This document shows positions 51,901 to 61,836 of a DNA stretch of 64,000 bases, piece after piece. Within the stretch, counting starts at the first letter, position 1. Every line of letters begins with the position of its first letter. Origin of the DNA: an uncultured Clostridia bacterium (GTDB lineage Bacteria > Bacillota > Clostridia > UBA1381). The position numbers and the translations under genes were made by a program. The notes below the pieces were generated by a model that was not told the origin of the DNA, searched no databases, and worked only from the letters and a program-made list of their open reading frames with translations. Where the stretch lies: assembly GCA_910585485.1 (NCBI GenBank), contig CAJUEZ010000002.1:1-64000 (forward strand), read 5' to 3'.

Positions 51901-51950
51901 AAAAAGGCTGCTGTAAATGAGCGATAACACTCATTTGCGGCAGCCTTTTT
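51901..51950. terminator. Bidirectional terminator after kdgK
   Basis: Long stem AAAAAGGCTGC(T)G(T)AAATGAG / CTCATTTGCGGCAGCCTTTTT (two G-U pairs), loop of 8, between convergent genes. Confidence 0.92.
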
Positions 51951-51963
51951 ATTTTTCTGTCTG

Positions 51964-52362
51964 TTATGGCATGAAATTAAAAATATTACGAACTATGGTA
52001 TAAACAAGCCATAGGATAAGTATTGTAAGATAAAACCAAAATTTATGCGGAAACAGCCGAACGGGTTTTTTTGGCATTGACCATATGTTTATCAGTTTTT
52101 CCACGTACACGAGCAGAATAATCGCGCATAACAGAGGTATAGTCGCATTGTATCGCACAGCGTCAAAAAAATGGAGTGAGAGCATGGAACGTAATGCCCG
52201 CGTATTTCCGCATGCCGGACATAATAAGCCTGTCATTTCAAGAAAATCGCACTGCGGAAGGTTATATGACATATTGATTATGTACTGTCTTAATATAAAT
52301 ACTACAGCTATAAATATTATTGGCGAAAGTGTAAATATGAGCCTTTTTGTTTTAAAAGTCAC
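51964..52362 (-). CDS. DUF2752 membrane protein
   Basis: 132 residues, three or four hydrophobic segments. The defining DUF2752 motif GLLCPACGNTRALRSM, with two Cys, lies in the middle, preceded by an aromatic/Asn stretch. The family is widespread and of unknown function. No operon partner is present in this direction. A promoter of TTGAAA-17-TATGAT form lies just upstream (52397-52425). Confidence 0.85.
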   Translation of the reverse strand: MTFKTKRLIFTLSPIIFIAVVFILRQYIINMSYNLPQCDFLEMTGLLCPACGNTRALRSMLSLHFFDAVRYNATIPLLCAIILLVYVEKLINIWSMPKKPVRLFPHKFWFYLTILILWLVYTIVRNIFNFMP

Positions 52363-52396
52363 AGAAAATCAAACCTTTCATTCAGTTCTGCATTTT

Positions 52397-52425
52397 ATCA
52401 TACCATAAATTTAATGACATTTCAA
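52397..52425 (-). promoter_or_regulatory. Promoter of the DUF2752 gene
   Basis: Minus strand TTGAAA (52420-52425), 17-base spacer, TATGAT (52397-52402). Confidence 0.62.
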
Positions 52426-52443
52426 TAAAATAGTAAAATCTAC

Positions 52444-52472
52444 TTGTTTATCAAGGGAAAATGTTATATAAT
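52444..52472 (+). promoter_or_regulatory. Promoter of the glycosyltransferase gene
   Basis: TTGTTT 52444-52449, 17-base spacer, TATAAT 52467-52472. Confidence 0.7.
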
Positions 52473-52540
52473 AAGAAACAGATTTACATTGCAGGGGAAA
52501 ATACGTCTTAGTTTTTTGAAAGGAGTTAATAGTTACAATT

Positions 52541-53518
52541 ATGGATAAAAGCGTTAATTTATATGTGGTGGTTCCTTGTTATAATGAGGAGGCCGTCTTG
52601 CATGAAACCTCAAAAAGAATGCTTGAACTGTTTGGCAATATGAAATCGGAAGGACTTATAAATGATAAAAGCAGAATTGTTTTTGTTGACGATGGATCAA
52701 GGGACAAGACATGGAGCATAATCAATGACCTTACGAAGGAACATACAGAAATAGCGGGTGTAAAGCTTGCGAAAAATGCCGGACACCAAAACGCTCTTTT
52801 CGGCGGACTAATGACAGTTAAGGACAGCTGTGACTGCGCTATTTCGATAGACGCTGACTTGCAGGATGATATAAATGTTATACCGGAAATGGTTAAGAAT
52901 TATCTTGACGGATATGATGTGGTTTACGGTGTGAGAAATAAGCGAGACACAGACACGTTTTTCAAACGAACAACCGCTGTAGGCTTTTATAAGCTTATGC
53001 ATCTTATGGGTGTAAATATAGTGTTTAATCACGCGGATTACAGACTTATGAGCAAAAGGGCGCTTGATGGTCTTGCCCAGTTCCATGAACGTAATTTATT
53101 CCTTCGCGGCATGGTACCGCTTGTGGGTTATCGTTCCACAAGTGTGTATTATGACAGAAACGAGCGATTTGCGGGTGAGTCAAAATATCCGCTTAAGAAA
53201 ATGCTTTCCTTCGCGTTTGACGGAATCACATCTTTCAGTATAAGTCCGATTCGAATGATTTCGGCTTTTGGAGCTGTTGTGTGTGTAATAGCCGTCGCAA
53301 TGGCAGTATACGCGCTTGTACAAAAGATTATAGGGCATGCGGGAGCCGGCTGGGCGTCGTTAATGATGTCGATATGGTTTATAGGTGGAGTACAGCTTTT
53401 GTCTGTGGGACTGATAGGAGAGTATATCGGCAAGCTGTATAAAGAAGTGAAAAGAAGACCAAGATACATTATTGAAGCATATGTGAATGAAACTTCAGAA
53501 GCCGAAAAGAGCGAATAG
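52541..53518 (+). CDS. GT2 membrane glycosyltransferase (GtrB/DPM1-like)
   Basis: 325 residues. Cytoplasmic GT-A domain (about 1-225) with VVPCYNEEAVL, FVDDGSRDKTW and the metal-site DADLQDD; then two C-terminal membrane helices (about 235-300). This is the polyprenyl-phosphate sugar transferase form that makes lipid-linked hexose for wall or teichoic-acid decoration (GtrB group). The ribosome site AAAGGAG lies about 15 bases before the ATG, farther than usual; no closer alternative start is visible. trxB follows after 40 bases, possibly on the same transcript. Confidence 0.9.
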   Translation: MDKSVNLYVVVPCYNEEAVLHETSKRMLELFGNMKSEGLINDKSRIVFVDDGSRDKTWSIINDLTKEHTEIAGVKLAKNAGHQNALFGGLMTVKDSCDCAISIDADLQDDINVIPEMVKNYLDGYDVVYGVRNKRDTDTFFKRTTAVGFYKLMHLMGVNIVFNHADYRLMSKRALDGLAQFHERNLFLRGMVPLVGYRSTSVYYDRNERFAGESKYPLKKMLSFAFDGITSFSISPIRMISAFGAVVCVIAVAMAVYALVQKIIGHAGAGWASLMMSIWFIGGVQLLSVGLIGEYIGKLYKEVKRRPRYIIEAYVNETSEAEKSE

Positions 53519-53558
53519 ACTTTTTATTAGGATTTTTTGCGGAAAGGAAGTAATAAAA

Positions 53559-54491
53559 ATGTATGACATAGCAATAATCGGCGGCGGACCTGCGGGAATG
53601 TCCGCAGCTATATACGCTGCGAGAGGCGGCATGAAAACTATAGTGATAGAAAAAATAGCTTACGGCGGTCAGGCTGTAAAAACTCATGAGGTAGACAACT
53701 ATCCCGGATTTTTTGATAATCCGACCGGAACGCGGCTTGCGGAAGCTTTTGAAACACACGCGAGAAAATTTGATGTGACTTTTACAAATGAAAATGTTAA
53801 GTCCATAGAAAACGCAGAGTTTGGTGTGAAAATCATTAACACCCGCAAAAATAAGTATATGGTAAAATCAATCATCTTTGCGACCGGCGCGACTCCGAAA
53901 ACGCTTGGTGCGGATGGAGAAGAGCAGTTTACGGGAGCGGGTGTTTCTTATTGCGCGACGTGTGACGGAGCGTTTTTTAAGGATAAAGATGTGTGCGTGA
54001 TTGGTGGCGGAAATACAGCTATGGAGGACGCTTTGTACCTCGCTTCGTTTTGCGGAAAGGTATATGTGATAAACAGAAGTAAAAAATTCCGCGCGGCGGC
54101 GACGCTTGTTGACAGGGTAAAAAGCAACGGAAAGATACAAGTTATAACAGATACTGTCGTTGAGCGTTTTGGCGGCGGGAATGTGTTGGAATCAGTCACA
54201 TTGAAAAATACGCTTACGAATGAAAAGAGCGCTTTAAAAGTTTCGGGAGCGATTGTCGCGATAGGGATTAAGCCTTCGACAGAACTTGCCGCAAGCTGCG
54301 GAGTTGAATTATGCGGCAAAGGCTTTATAAAAACAGATATGTATCTCGCTTCGAGCGTTAAGGGTATATTTGCGGCGGGCGACGCGCGTGTTTCACCTCT
54401 TCGTCAGGTTGTGACAGCAGCGGCTGACGGAGCGATTGCGGCGACTTCAGCTATAAATTATGTAAATGAATTGGGAATAAAAAGTATATGA
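53559..54491 (+). CDS. trxB: Thioredoxin-disulfide reductase
   Basis: 310 residues. IAIIGGGPAGMSAAIYAARGG (FAD loop), the redox pair C132/C135 in CATCDG, a second dinucleotide loop GGGNTAMEDALYLA, and the C-terminal GIFAAGDAR motif. It uses NAD(P)H to reduce thioredoxin. ATG 53559 has GGAAAGGAAG upstream; a 24-codon upstream extension overlaps the glycosyltransferase gene and is rejected. The stop overlaps the amidohydrolase start by 4 bases. Confidence 0.93.
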   Translation: MYDIAIIGGGPAGMSAAIYAARGGMKTIVIEKIAYGGQAVKTHEVDNYPGFFDNPTGTRLAEAFETHARKFDVTFTNENVKSIENAEFGVKIINTRKNKYMVKSIIFATGATPKTLGADGEEQFTGAGVSYCATCDGAFFKDKDVCVIGGGNTAMEDALYLASFCGKVYVINRSKKFRAAATLVDRVKSNGKIQVITDTVVERFGGGNVLESVTLKNTLTNEKSALKVSGAIVAIGIKPSTELAASCGVELCGKGFIKTDMYLASSVKGIFAAGDARVSPLRQVVTAAADGAIAATSAINYVNELGIKSI

Positions 54492-55642
54492 AAACACTGA
54501 TAAAAAATGCGGATATAATAACAATGGCAGGCGCGAATTATAAAAACGGCTGTATATTGTTTGATGATAAAATATTGTACGTTGGCGAAGAAAAAAATCT
54601 TCCTGCCGATAAGATAATTGACGCGCAGGGGAAAAAAGTTATGCCGGGTCTTATTGACGCGCATTGCCATGTTGGTATGTTTGAGGATTCACTTGGTTTT
54701 GAGGGTGATGACGGAAACGAGGACAGCGACCCTGTCATGCCTCATTTACGCGCTATAGACGGAATAAATCCGTTTGACAGAGGATTTTCAGACGCGTGCA
54801 GCGCGGGAGTGACAACGGTTGTGACAGGTCCCGGAAGCGCCAATCCTGTCGGAGGACAGTTTGCGGCTGTTAAAACATATGGCATATGCGTGGACGATAT
54901 GGTAATAAAAGCGCCCGCGGCAATGAAATTCGCGTTAGGCGAGAACCCTAAGTGCGTATATAATGAAAAAGAAGAAGCGCCCGTTACGCGTATGGGTACG
55001 ATGGCTCTTATACGGGAAATTTTGATTAAATCAAAGGATTATATGAATCAGCTTGACAGATATAATGAAAACAGTGAGGAGCATGATAAACCTGAGTTTG
55101 ATATAAAACTGGACGCGATGATTCCTGTTTTGAAAAAGGAAATTCCTGTTAAGATACACGCGCACCGCGCGGATGACATATGCAGCGCGATACGTATAGG
55201 AAAGGAATTTGATATTTGCGTTACAATAGAGCATTGCTCGGACGGTGACGCTGTCGCTTCAATACTGGAGAGGGAAAAACTTCCGATTATGCTTGGACCT
55301 ACTCTTTCAGACAGGAGCAAAATCGAACTTAAAAATCTGACATTTGATACATACAAGAATTTATCGGACAGAGATTTAGACGTTGCGATTATTACAGATC
55401 ATCCTGAAATAACAATAGAAAATCTTCCTCTGTGCGCCGTGATGGCTGTTAAACATGGAATGAATGAGGAAAAAGCACTTAAAGCGATAACGATAACGGC
55501 GGCAAAAAACTGTTGGATTAATGACAGGGTGGGGAGTTTGGAAATAGGTAAGGACGCTGATATAGCCATGTTTACTGATTTACCTACGCGTTTTGATTCT
55601 GAATGCGTTATGACGTTTATAAACGGAAAACAGGTGAAATAG
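54488..55642 (+). CDS. Metal-dependent amidohydrolase (imidazolonepropionase/N-acetylglucosamine-deacetylase-like fold)
   Basis: 384 residues, complete amidohydrolase fold. The metal-binding HCH motif is in VMPGLIDAHCHVGM, later ligands are in KIHAHRADD, TIEHCSDGD and IITDHPE, and a composite beta domain closes the chain (GSLEIGKDADIAMF). Members hydrolyse cyclic amides or amines; the substrate is not determinable from sequence. Translationally coupled to trxB (ATGA overlap), an unusual pairing. Three hairpins follow. Confidence 0.88.
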   Translation: MKTLIKNADIITMAGANYKNGCILFDDKILYVGEEKNLPADKIIDAQGKKVMPGLIDAHCHVGMFEDSLGFEGDDGNEDSDPVMPHLRAIDGINPFDRGFSDACSAGVTTVVTGPGSANPVGGQFAAVKTYGICVDDMVIKAPAAMKFALGENPKCVYNEKEEAPVTRMGTMALIREILIKSKDYMNQLDRYNENSEEHDKPEFDIKLDAMIPVLKKEIPVKIHAHRADDICSAIRIGKEFDICVTIEHCSDGDAVASILEREKLPIMLGPTLSDRSKIELKNLTFDTYKNLSDRDLDVAIITDHPEITIENLPLCAVMAVKHGMNEEKALKAITITAAKNCWINDRVGSLEIGKDADIAMFTDLPTRFDSECVMTFINGKQVK

Positions 55643-55683
55643 TAAATTATTTATCAAAGTTGATATTAATTTACGGAAAAATG

Positions 55684-55780
55684 AGCGCCCATACGGTAAT
55701 GGCGCGGCTCGGTCAGGTTATTAACCTGACAGGTAATACTTATTGGAGGAACGGTCAAAACCGTTCCTTTATTATTTGCA
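55684..55780 (+). terminator. Three consecutive hairpins after the amidohydrolase gene, the last a terminator
   Basis: Hairpin 1: GCGCC...GGCGC inside a GAGC/GGCTC clasp (55684-55711). Hairpin 2: GTCAGGTT / AACCTGAC (about 55713-55731). Hairpin 3: GGAACGGT / ACCGTTCC (about 55748-55767), followed by TTTATTATTT, a plausible terminator. Why three are stacked is unclear; the first two may belong to a structured RNA. The rest of the 400-base gap (55780-55970) is AT-rich and carries only the palindrome listed separately. Confidence 0.6.
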
Positions 55781-55874
55781 GCATATTTCTTTTTTTGTTA
55801 ATAATTTTTTGTGATTTTATACCACGCATTTTTTATTGTACGCGGTTATCCATAATTTTTAGTTTTGCTTTTGT

Positions 55875-55888
55875 AATACTATAGTATT
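55875..55888. promoter_or_regulatory. Palindrome, candidate TetR-type operator upstream of the MMPL operon
   Basis: Perfect 14-bp palindrome AATACTATAGTATT about 85 bases before the -35 of the MMPL promoter. A TetR gene closes that operon, so autoregulation through this site is possible. Distance from the promoter and lack of a second copy keep confidence low. Confidence 0.3.
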
Positions 55889-55973
55889 TTATTAAAAATC
55901 ACGAAAATGTGCACATAAAACCACAAAATAAGCACAAATGTCGGAATTTATACATATATATTAAAATTAACGG

Positions 55974-56002
55974 TTGACGGACAAAGTGTATGAAATTATA
56001 AT
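55974..56002 (+). promoter_or_regulatory. Promoter of the MMPL-GLUG-TetR operon
   Basis: TTGACG 55974-55979, 17-base spacer, TATAAT 55997-56002. Confidence 0.8.
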
Positions 56003-56039
56003 ATAGTATAGTGATTTAAAATTAATCGGAGATGGTTAT

Positions 56040-58532
56040 ATGAATAAAGATGGCGTTAAAAACAGTGATAAAAAAGATGATAATATAATGATAAAAATAG
56101 CCGCTTTCATAGTGGATAAACACAGGGCATTCTACTTTATTTTTGCTGCCGCGCTGGTTTTGTGCCTTATTTCTATACCTAAGGTAAGAGTTAATAATGA
56201 CATAAGTTCATATCTTCCGTCAGACACGGAGACAAGACGGGGTCTAACGCTTATGGACGAGGAGTTTGTTACTTACGATACGGAAAAGATAATGGTCACA
56301 ACAATCACCGCCCAGACTGCTGAAATGCTTAAAGAAAAGATGGAGCAGGTAGAGGGTGTAAAGGAAGTGGAATTTGAGAATGATGATGACCACTATAATC
56401 AGTCGGCGGCGATGTTCACAGTAACTTTAAGCGTGCGTGACGACCTTGACAGAGAACTGGAGATTATCGAGAATGTCAAGGCTCAGCTTGAGGGTTACGA
56501 CTATTACGTTTATTCGGATAGTATTGACGACAGTTCAAAGCAGCTTGAAAGCGAGATGAATATAATACTGCTGATTGCGCTTGTGATAATTGTAGCGGTG
56601 CTTTTATTTACATCAAGCAGTTTTATGGAAGTTCCTATATTCCTTATAGTATTCGGAGTCGCGGCGCTTTTAAATATGGGCACAAACTACCTGATGGGAG
56701 AAATATCTTTTATAACAAAGTCTGTGGCGGTAGTTTTGCAGCTTGCTTTGGCGATAGACTATTCAATAATTCTTTCTCATAGATTTGCGGAGGAAAAGAA
56801 AACAAAAAACGCGTATGACGCGATAGTCACGGCACTTTCAAAGGCGATTATAGAGATAAGTTCTTCCAGCCTTACAACGCTTGCGGGGCTTGCCGCGCTT
56901 ATGGTAATGCAGCTTAAAATCGGTATGGATATGGGTCTTGTTCTGTGTAAGGGAATCATTTGTTCTCTTCTTACCGTATTTCTTATTATGCCGGGACTTT
57001 TGCTGATGTTTTCGGATAAGATTGACAAGACAACGCATAAATCTTTTGTGCCGAGTATTCAGAAGTGGTGCGATCTTGTTATAAAACTGCGTTTTATTAT
57101 TCCGTTTATATTTATAGGAGTGATTGCGGTCGGCGCGGTTGTATCTTCAATGAGTGATTATGCTTTTGACGCGTCAAGCGGTCAGATGGAGAAACAAACG
57201 GAAAATTCTATAGCCAAGAGGAAAATCAATGATATATTTGGCACAGAACATCAGCTTGCCGTCATAGTGCCGTCGGGTGATTATGACAGAGAGGCAAAGG
57301 TTATATCATTGGTGGAGAAGAATCCGAACATTAATTCCGCCCTGGGACTTGCGAATCAGGAGATAGACGATGATTATATGCTCACGGACAGAATAAACGC
57401 GCGCGAACTTTCAAAACTTATGGATATTGATTATGATTTGAGTTGTCTTCTGTTTCAGGCATATGGCGCTCAGCACGATGAATACAGCGCTATTTTCAGT
57501 GATGTAAATGACTATAAGGTGCCGATAATAGATTTGTTTATGTACATACATGAAAAGATGGATCTCGGCATTATAAATCTTGACGAGGAGCAATCGGACG
57601 ATCTTAATGATATGTATGACACGCTTACAGAGGCGAAAGAACAGCTTGAAAGCGATAATTACTCGCGTATAATCTTTACATATCAGTGTGATATAGAAAG
57701 TGATGAAGCGTATCAGATGCTAAAGGATATAAGGTCTGACGTGGAACAGTATTATGACGAGTGTCTGCTTGTCAGCGACAGCGTAAACAGCCGTGACCTC
57801 GGAGATTCCTTCAGCGGTGATAACAGTAAGATTAGTATAATAACTATTTTGGCTTTGCTGTTTATACTTATGTTTACCTTCCGTTCGGCAGGTGTACCTG
57901 TTATTTTGGTGCTTGCCATACAGGGAAGCGTATGGATAAACTTTTCAATACCGGTTATTACATCGACAAGGCTTTATTTCCTCGCATACCTTGTTGTCAG
58001 CTCGATTCAGATGGGTGCGACGATAGACTACGCGATTGTGTTTACGAACAGGTATTTGGAACTTAAAGACACGATGGAGAAGAAACAAGCCGCGGCAATG
58101 GCATTGAATCAGTCGTTTCCTACCATATTGACGTCAGGTTCAATTCTTACTTTGGCAGGATTTTTGATAGGAATGCTGTCAACAAACGCTATAATTTCAG
58201 CGCTTGGTACTGCGCTTGGACGCGGAACGCTTATATCTATAGTTATCGTAATGATGATTTTGCCTCAGATTGTTCTTTTGACCGATAAATTCATTGAAAA
58301 AACATCGTTTCGCAAGGAGGATACTGACGCGGCGAAAAATGAAAAACGTGAAATGTCAGGTCTTGTATATATAAACGGCAGAATAAAGGGTGAAGTCACA
58401 GGTTTCATGGACGGAGTTTTCAAAGGCTTTATAAAAGGAGATATAAACGCGAAAATAGAAGTCGGAGAACCGGAAAGGCTGCTTCTTGAGGCAGGACATG
58501 ATGAGGAGGAGTATGACAATGAAGAAAATTAA
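56040..58532 (+). CDS. MMPL/RND-family membrane transporter
   Basis: 830 residues. Two RND halves, each with one N-terminal helix, an extracytoplasmic loop of about 130-200 residues and five clustered helices. Conserved inside-membrane polar positions are visible in LALAIDYSIILSHRFAEE and its counterpart MGATIDYAIVFTNRYLE (the Asp-Tyr proton-relay motif). A charged cytoplasmic tail (about 770-830) ends in an acidic Glu/Asp run. Family members export lipids or hydrophobic molecules by proton motive force. The substrate is unknown. The next gene overlaps its end by 14 bases. Confidence 0.9.
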   Translation: MNKDGVKNSDKKDDNIMIKIAAFIVDKHRAFYFIFAAALVLCLISIPKVRVNNDISSYLPSDTETRRGLTLMDEEFVTYDTEKIMVTTITAQTAEMLKEKMEQVEGVKEVEFENDDDHYNQSAAMFTVTLSVRDDLDRELEIIENVKAQLEGYDYYVYSDSIDDSSKQLESEMNIILLIALVIIVAVLLFTSSSFMEVPIFLIVFGVAALLNMGTNYLMGEISFITKSVAVVLQLALAIDYSIILSHRFAEEKKTKNAYDAIVTALSKAIIEISSSSLTTLAGLAALMVMQLKIGMDMGLVLCKGIICSLLTVFLIMPGLLLMFSDKIDKTTHKSFVPSIQKWCDLVIKLRFIIPFIFIGVIAVGAVVSSMSDYAFDASSGQMEKQTENSIAKRKINDIFGTEHQLAVIVPSGDYDREAKVISLVEKNPNINSALGLANQEIDDDYMLTDRINARELSKLMDIDYDLSCLLFQAYGAQHDEYSAIFSDVNDYKVPIIDLFMYIHEKMDLGIINLDEEQSDDLNDMYDTLTEAKEQLESDNYSRIIFTYQCDIESDEAYQMLKDIRSDVEQYYDECLLVSDSVNSRDLGDSFSGDNSKISIITILALLFILMFTFRSAGVPVILVLAIQGSVWINFSIPVITSTRLYFLAYLVVSSIQMGATIDYAIVFTNRYLELKDTMEKKQAAAMALNQSFPTILTSGSILTLAGFLIGMLSTNAIISALGTALGRGTLISIVIVMMILPQIVLLTDKFIEKTSFRKEDTDAAKNEKREMSGLVYINGRIKGEVTGFMDGVFKGFIKGDINAKIEVGEPERLLLEAGHDEEEYDNEEN

Positions 58533-61500
58533 ACTGACATCGCTTTTAACAACTCTTGTTATAATTATAAATATTTTTCCTGTATGTATAGCGACTGCTG
58601 ATACCGCTATGTCTATTTCCACAGTGAGTGATTTTAATGATTTTATGGAAAAATGTGTTTTTGACGATTATTCAAAGGATAAAATCTTTGTGCTGCAAAA
58701 CGACATCGATTTAAGCGGCGTTGAAATTAAAAGCGCGGAGGTGTTTTGCGGAGTTTTTGAAGGCGGCGGACACACTATAAAAAATGTCGATTTGTCGTTT
58801 GGAGGAGGCGAAAAAGGACTTTTCAATTCTCTTACAAAAGACGCTCAGATAAAAGATTTGAATGTGACAGGTGAAATAAAATCCGAAAATAAAAATAACG
58901 CGGAATCAATTATAAAGCAGCGAGCCGAATCAATTCTTGAAAGAAGCGATATTGATATAGACAATACTGACAGCGGATTGAAAGCCGTAGGCGGAATTGC
59001 GGGATATAACGCAGGTAAAATTATAAATTGCTCATTTTCGGGAAATATCAGCGCAAAAAAACAGGCGGGTGGTATTGCGGGATATAATGCTATGACGGGA
59101 GTTATAGATTCCTGCGTCAATAACGCGTCTGTAAGCGGAGACAGTGAGATTGGTGGTATAGCGGGATATAATGAGGGCAGAATAAAGCTAAGCAAAAACA
59201 GAGGAGAGATATGTCAGGCGTCGAATGAAAACACGGTGAATGTCGGTGGAATATGCGGCAATAACAAGGGAGCGGTTGTTATATGTGCAAATGAGGGACA
59301 TATAGGCGGCGAGAGTTTCGGAGATAATATAGGCGGAATATGCGGCAGACAAAGCGGAGAAATAAGAGAAAGCATAAACCAAGGCATAGTCAGGGGCAGG
59401 AGAAGCGTCGGCGGAATATGCGGCAGATTTGAACCTTATACCGATATTGATTTGTCATATGAAAGCGCAAAGGCTTCAATAAAAAAGCAGACTGAACTTT
59501 TTAAAAATGATATATCGGGAGCAAAATCAAAGATACTTGATTATGCCGTGGATTTACTCACAGGCGCAGGTGATTTTTCAACAGTGATGTCGCTTTTGGG
59601 TCTTTCGGATTCTGTAAGCGGTTTAAGAAATCTGACCGACTCGGCAATAAATATGTTTGACAGTATCGCAAATGCGGTGGATAGCGCCAATAGCAGTAAC
59701 CTGACGTCTTCACTTAGGGATACTGTGGATAAACTGGGTTCATTTTCCGATGAGACAAAAGAATCTGTACGAAATGTAAGCGACTCTCTGAATACGTCGT
59801 TGAGAAAATTAGATGATTTCCTTAACGAATTTGACGGCAAAGGTGACGAATTGACAACGTTGATGGATAATCTTAATGACGCTGTGGAAAAAGGAGAAGA
59901 CGATGTAGACGATATTAAAAGTAAGCTTACCAAACGTCTTGACGACTTTGAAGAATCGGCAGATGACGTTTTATCTGAACTTGACAGAACAAATACTGAA
60001 TTAAAGAGCACGCTTCGTCAGTTAAGGAATACAACGGGAGAAATAGGCGACTCGATTACTGAGCCGCTGGAAAAATTGGAACGTGCCATAAACAATGCCG
60101 AAAAAGAATTTAAAGCTTTGAAAAAAAAGATAGAGGATTTTAAGAATGAAATTGCGAACGGCGGTATAAAGGATAAGATTGAGGCTCTGCCAACTATCAG
60201 ACCTCTGCCAACTATGCCGCCTTCGCCTCCTCCCCGGGAAACGGAAAGCGGATACAGCGCAGACCCGAACACTGAATTGGATTCTTCGGGGTATGATGTC
60301 GAGATTCCCGTGGCGGGCGCTGTGCTCGACTTTTTGTTCCCTACTGCTTATGCCGAGAAAGAATCTTTTTCGGATGATGATAATGAAACAGCAATAAGTA
60401 ATATTAAAAGCACCGATATATCGCTCCCAAGACTTATAGGCGACGAGAACGCAGATACGGCTCTTATAAGATATTGTATAAATAACGGTACTGTTGAGGG
60501 AAATGAACTTACCGGCGGAGTGGCAGGGTGTACAGGTTTTGAATCAGTGGTTCGCACAGGTGAAAGTCTTAAGCTTCCGGACGGCACACTGGTAAGCAGT
60601 GATTCAGTTTTGAAGGCAGTCATAGACTCCTGCATAAGCTGCGGCAATATAACGGCAAAAGCTAATTACGCGGGCGGAATATGCGGCAGAATCGATATAG
60701 GAAATATAAAAAATTCTCTCACAACAGGCGAGATAAATGTCAGTGACGGCGCATATGCGGGCGGAACTGTTGGGCAGAGCGGAGGAGATATAGAAAACTG
60801 TATCGCTGTAAATGATTTGTACGGAGATAATCACATAGGCGGTATCGCGGGCAGCGGTAAGAATATAAAAAGTTCTTATGCGCTTCCACGCATTTACGGA
60901 GCCAATGATAAATCGGGCGCTATAGCGGGATTTATAACGGGCGAGTTAAACGACAGTTATTTCATAGACGAGGGACTTGCGGGAATTGACGGAGCTAATC
61001 TTGCGGGGAAAGCCGAGGCTGTGTCTCCGGAAAATATAGCGGCTTATGACGGAGTAATCCCAGCAAGCATGCAAAATCTCTCAGCGGACGATTTTTATAT
61101 GGAATCGGGAGATTTATATATGCCGCAGATAAAGGCTATCGCTCAGAATGACGCTGAAAATATCGGTGCGCTGCTGCAGTCAAAATCAAGCGAACTTGCG
61201 AGATTCCGTTTTAATGTGACTTTTAAGGATAAAGATAAGGAATTAAAAACAATGACAGTGGATTATGGAACTGTTTTGCAAAACAGTGACATTCCGAAGC
61301 TTACAGCCGATGGAAGTGACATTCCGATGTGGAACAAAGACCCTTCAATGCCGATAATTCGTCATACGGCATTTGAGTCGGTTTATAATAAGGCGACAAC
61401 TACTATTTCAACAAATGAAACTCCGGCTCTTTTGCTTGTTGAAAGTGTGTTTGAAGATAACACAACTGTTTCAGCAAAGGAGGAAGAGGTGAATCAGGAT

Positions 61501-61836
61501 TTTGACGGATATAAAGCAGGAAAGGCTTATTCCTTTAAATTGAGCAAAAACGCGTATGATATTATAAAAGTACATATACGTGACGATTCAAAAAAAGCCG
61601 CTAAAATTGGAGTGCAGATTGATGGCAAATGGGATATAGTTGATTGCAGTGTGGACGGCAGTTATGCGGTATTTGAAACAAAAGCGCCGTGCCGGTTTGT
61701 TATATTGTATAACAGGATGTCACCGCTTGTTCCGATAGGCATAGGTTTGGGAATAATTTTGGCAGCGGGAGTAATAGTGTTCATATTCAGAAAGGTGAGG
61801 GGAAGAAATGGAAGAAAGACAGAAGAAAACATATAG
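58519..61836 (+). CDS. Large secreted/membrane protein with GLUG repeats and a long coiled coil
   Basis: 1105 residues. Signal peptide (1-30); GLUG-type beta-helix repeats (about 155-300; GGIAGYNAGKIINCSFSG, GGICGNNKGAV and similar); a heptad-rich coiled coil (about 320-550) with long Leu/Asp/Lys runs; a Pro-rich hinge (about 557-572); more GLUG repeats (about 635-825); a C-terminal beta domain; one membrane helix (about 1060-1085); a basic cytoplasmic tail. It is therefore anchored at its C-terminus with the body outside. It overlaps both the transporter and regulator genes, so it probably works with the transporter, perhaps as a wall-spanning partner (inference). AGGAGG precedes ATG 58519. 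Confidence 0.82.
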   Translation: MKKIKLTSLLTTLVIIINIFPVCIATADTAMSISTVSDFNDFMEKCVFDDYSKDKIFVLQNDIDLSGVEIKSAEVFCGVFEGGGHTIKNVDLSFGGGEKGLFNSLTKDAQIKDLNVTGEIKSENKNNAESIIKQRAESILERSDIDIDNTDSGLKAVGGIAGYNAGKIINCSFSGNISAKKQAGGIAGYNAMTGVIDSCVNNASVSGDSEIGGIAGYNEGRIKLSKNRGEICQASNENTVNVGGICGNNKGAVVICANEGHIGGESFGDNIGGICGRQSGEIRESINQGIVRGRRSVGGICGRFEPYTDIDLSYESAKASIKKQTELFKNDISGAKSKILDYAVDLLTGAGDFSTVMSLLGLSDSVSGLRNLTDSAINMFDSIANAVDSANSSNLTSSLRDTVDKLGSFSDETKESVRNVSDSLNTSLRKLDDFLNEFDGKGDELTTLMDNLNDAVEKGEDDVDDIKSKLTKRLDDFEESADDVLSELDRTNTELKSTLRQLRNTTGEIGDSITEPLEKLERAINNAEKEFKALKKKIEDFKNEIANGGIKDKIEALPTIRPLPTMPPSPPPRETESGYSADPNTELDSSGYDVEIPVAGAVLDFLFPTAYAEKESFSDDDNETAISNIKSTDISLPRLIGDENADTALIRYCINNGTVEGNELTGGVAGCTGFESVVRTGESLKLPDGTLVSSDSVLKAVIDSCISCGNITAKANYAGGICGRIDIGNIKNSLTTGEINVSDGAYAGGTVGQSGGDIENCIAVNDLYGDNHIGGIAGSGKNIKSSYALPRIYGANDKSGAIAGFITGELNDSYFIDEGLAGIDGANLAGKAEAVSPENIAAYDGVIPASMQNLSADDFYMESGDLYMPQIKAIAQNDAENIGALLQSKSSELARFRFNVTFKDKDKELKTMTVDYGTVLQNSDIPKLTADGSDIPMWNKDPSMPIIRHTAFESVYNKATTTISTNETPALLLVESVFEDNTTVSAKEEEVNQDFDGYKAGKAYSFKLSKNAYDIIKVHIRDDSKKAAKIGVQIDGKWDIVDCSVDGSYAVFETKAPCRFVILYNRMSPLVPIGIGLGIILAAGVIVFIFRKVRGRNGRKTEENI

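Noticed and set aside
55603..55884. Plus-strand open frame of 93 codons after the amidohydrolase
   Set aside because: It overlaps the amidohydrolase end in another frame and crosses the three hairpins; no ribosome site, composition unlike a protein.
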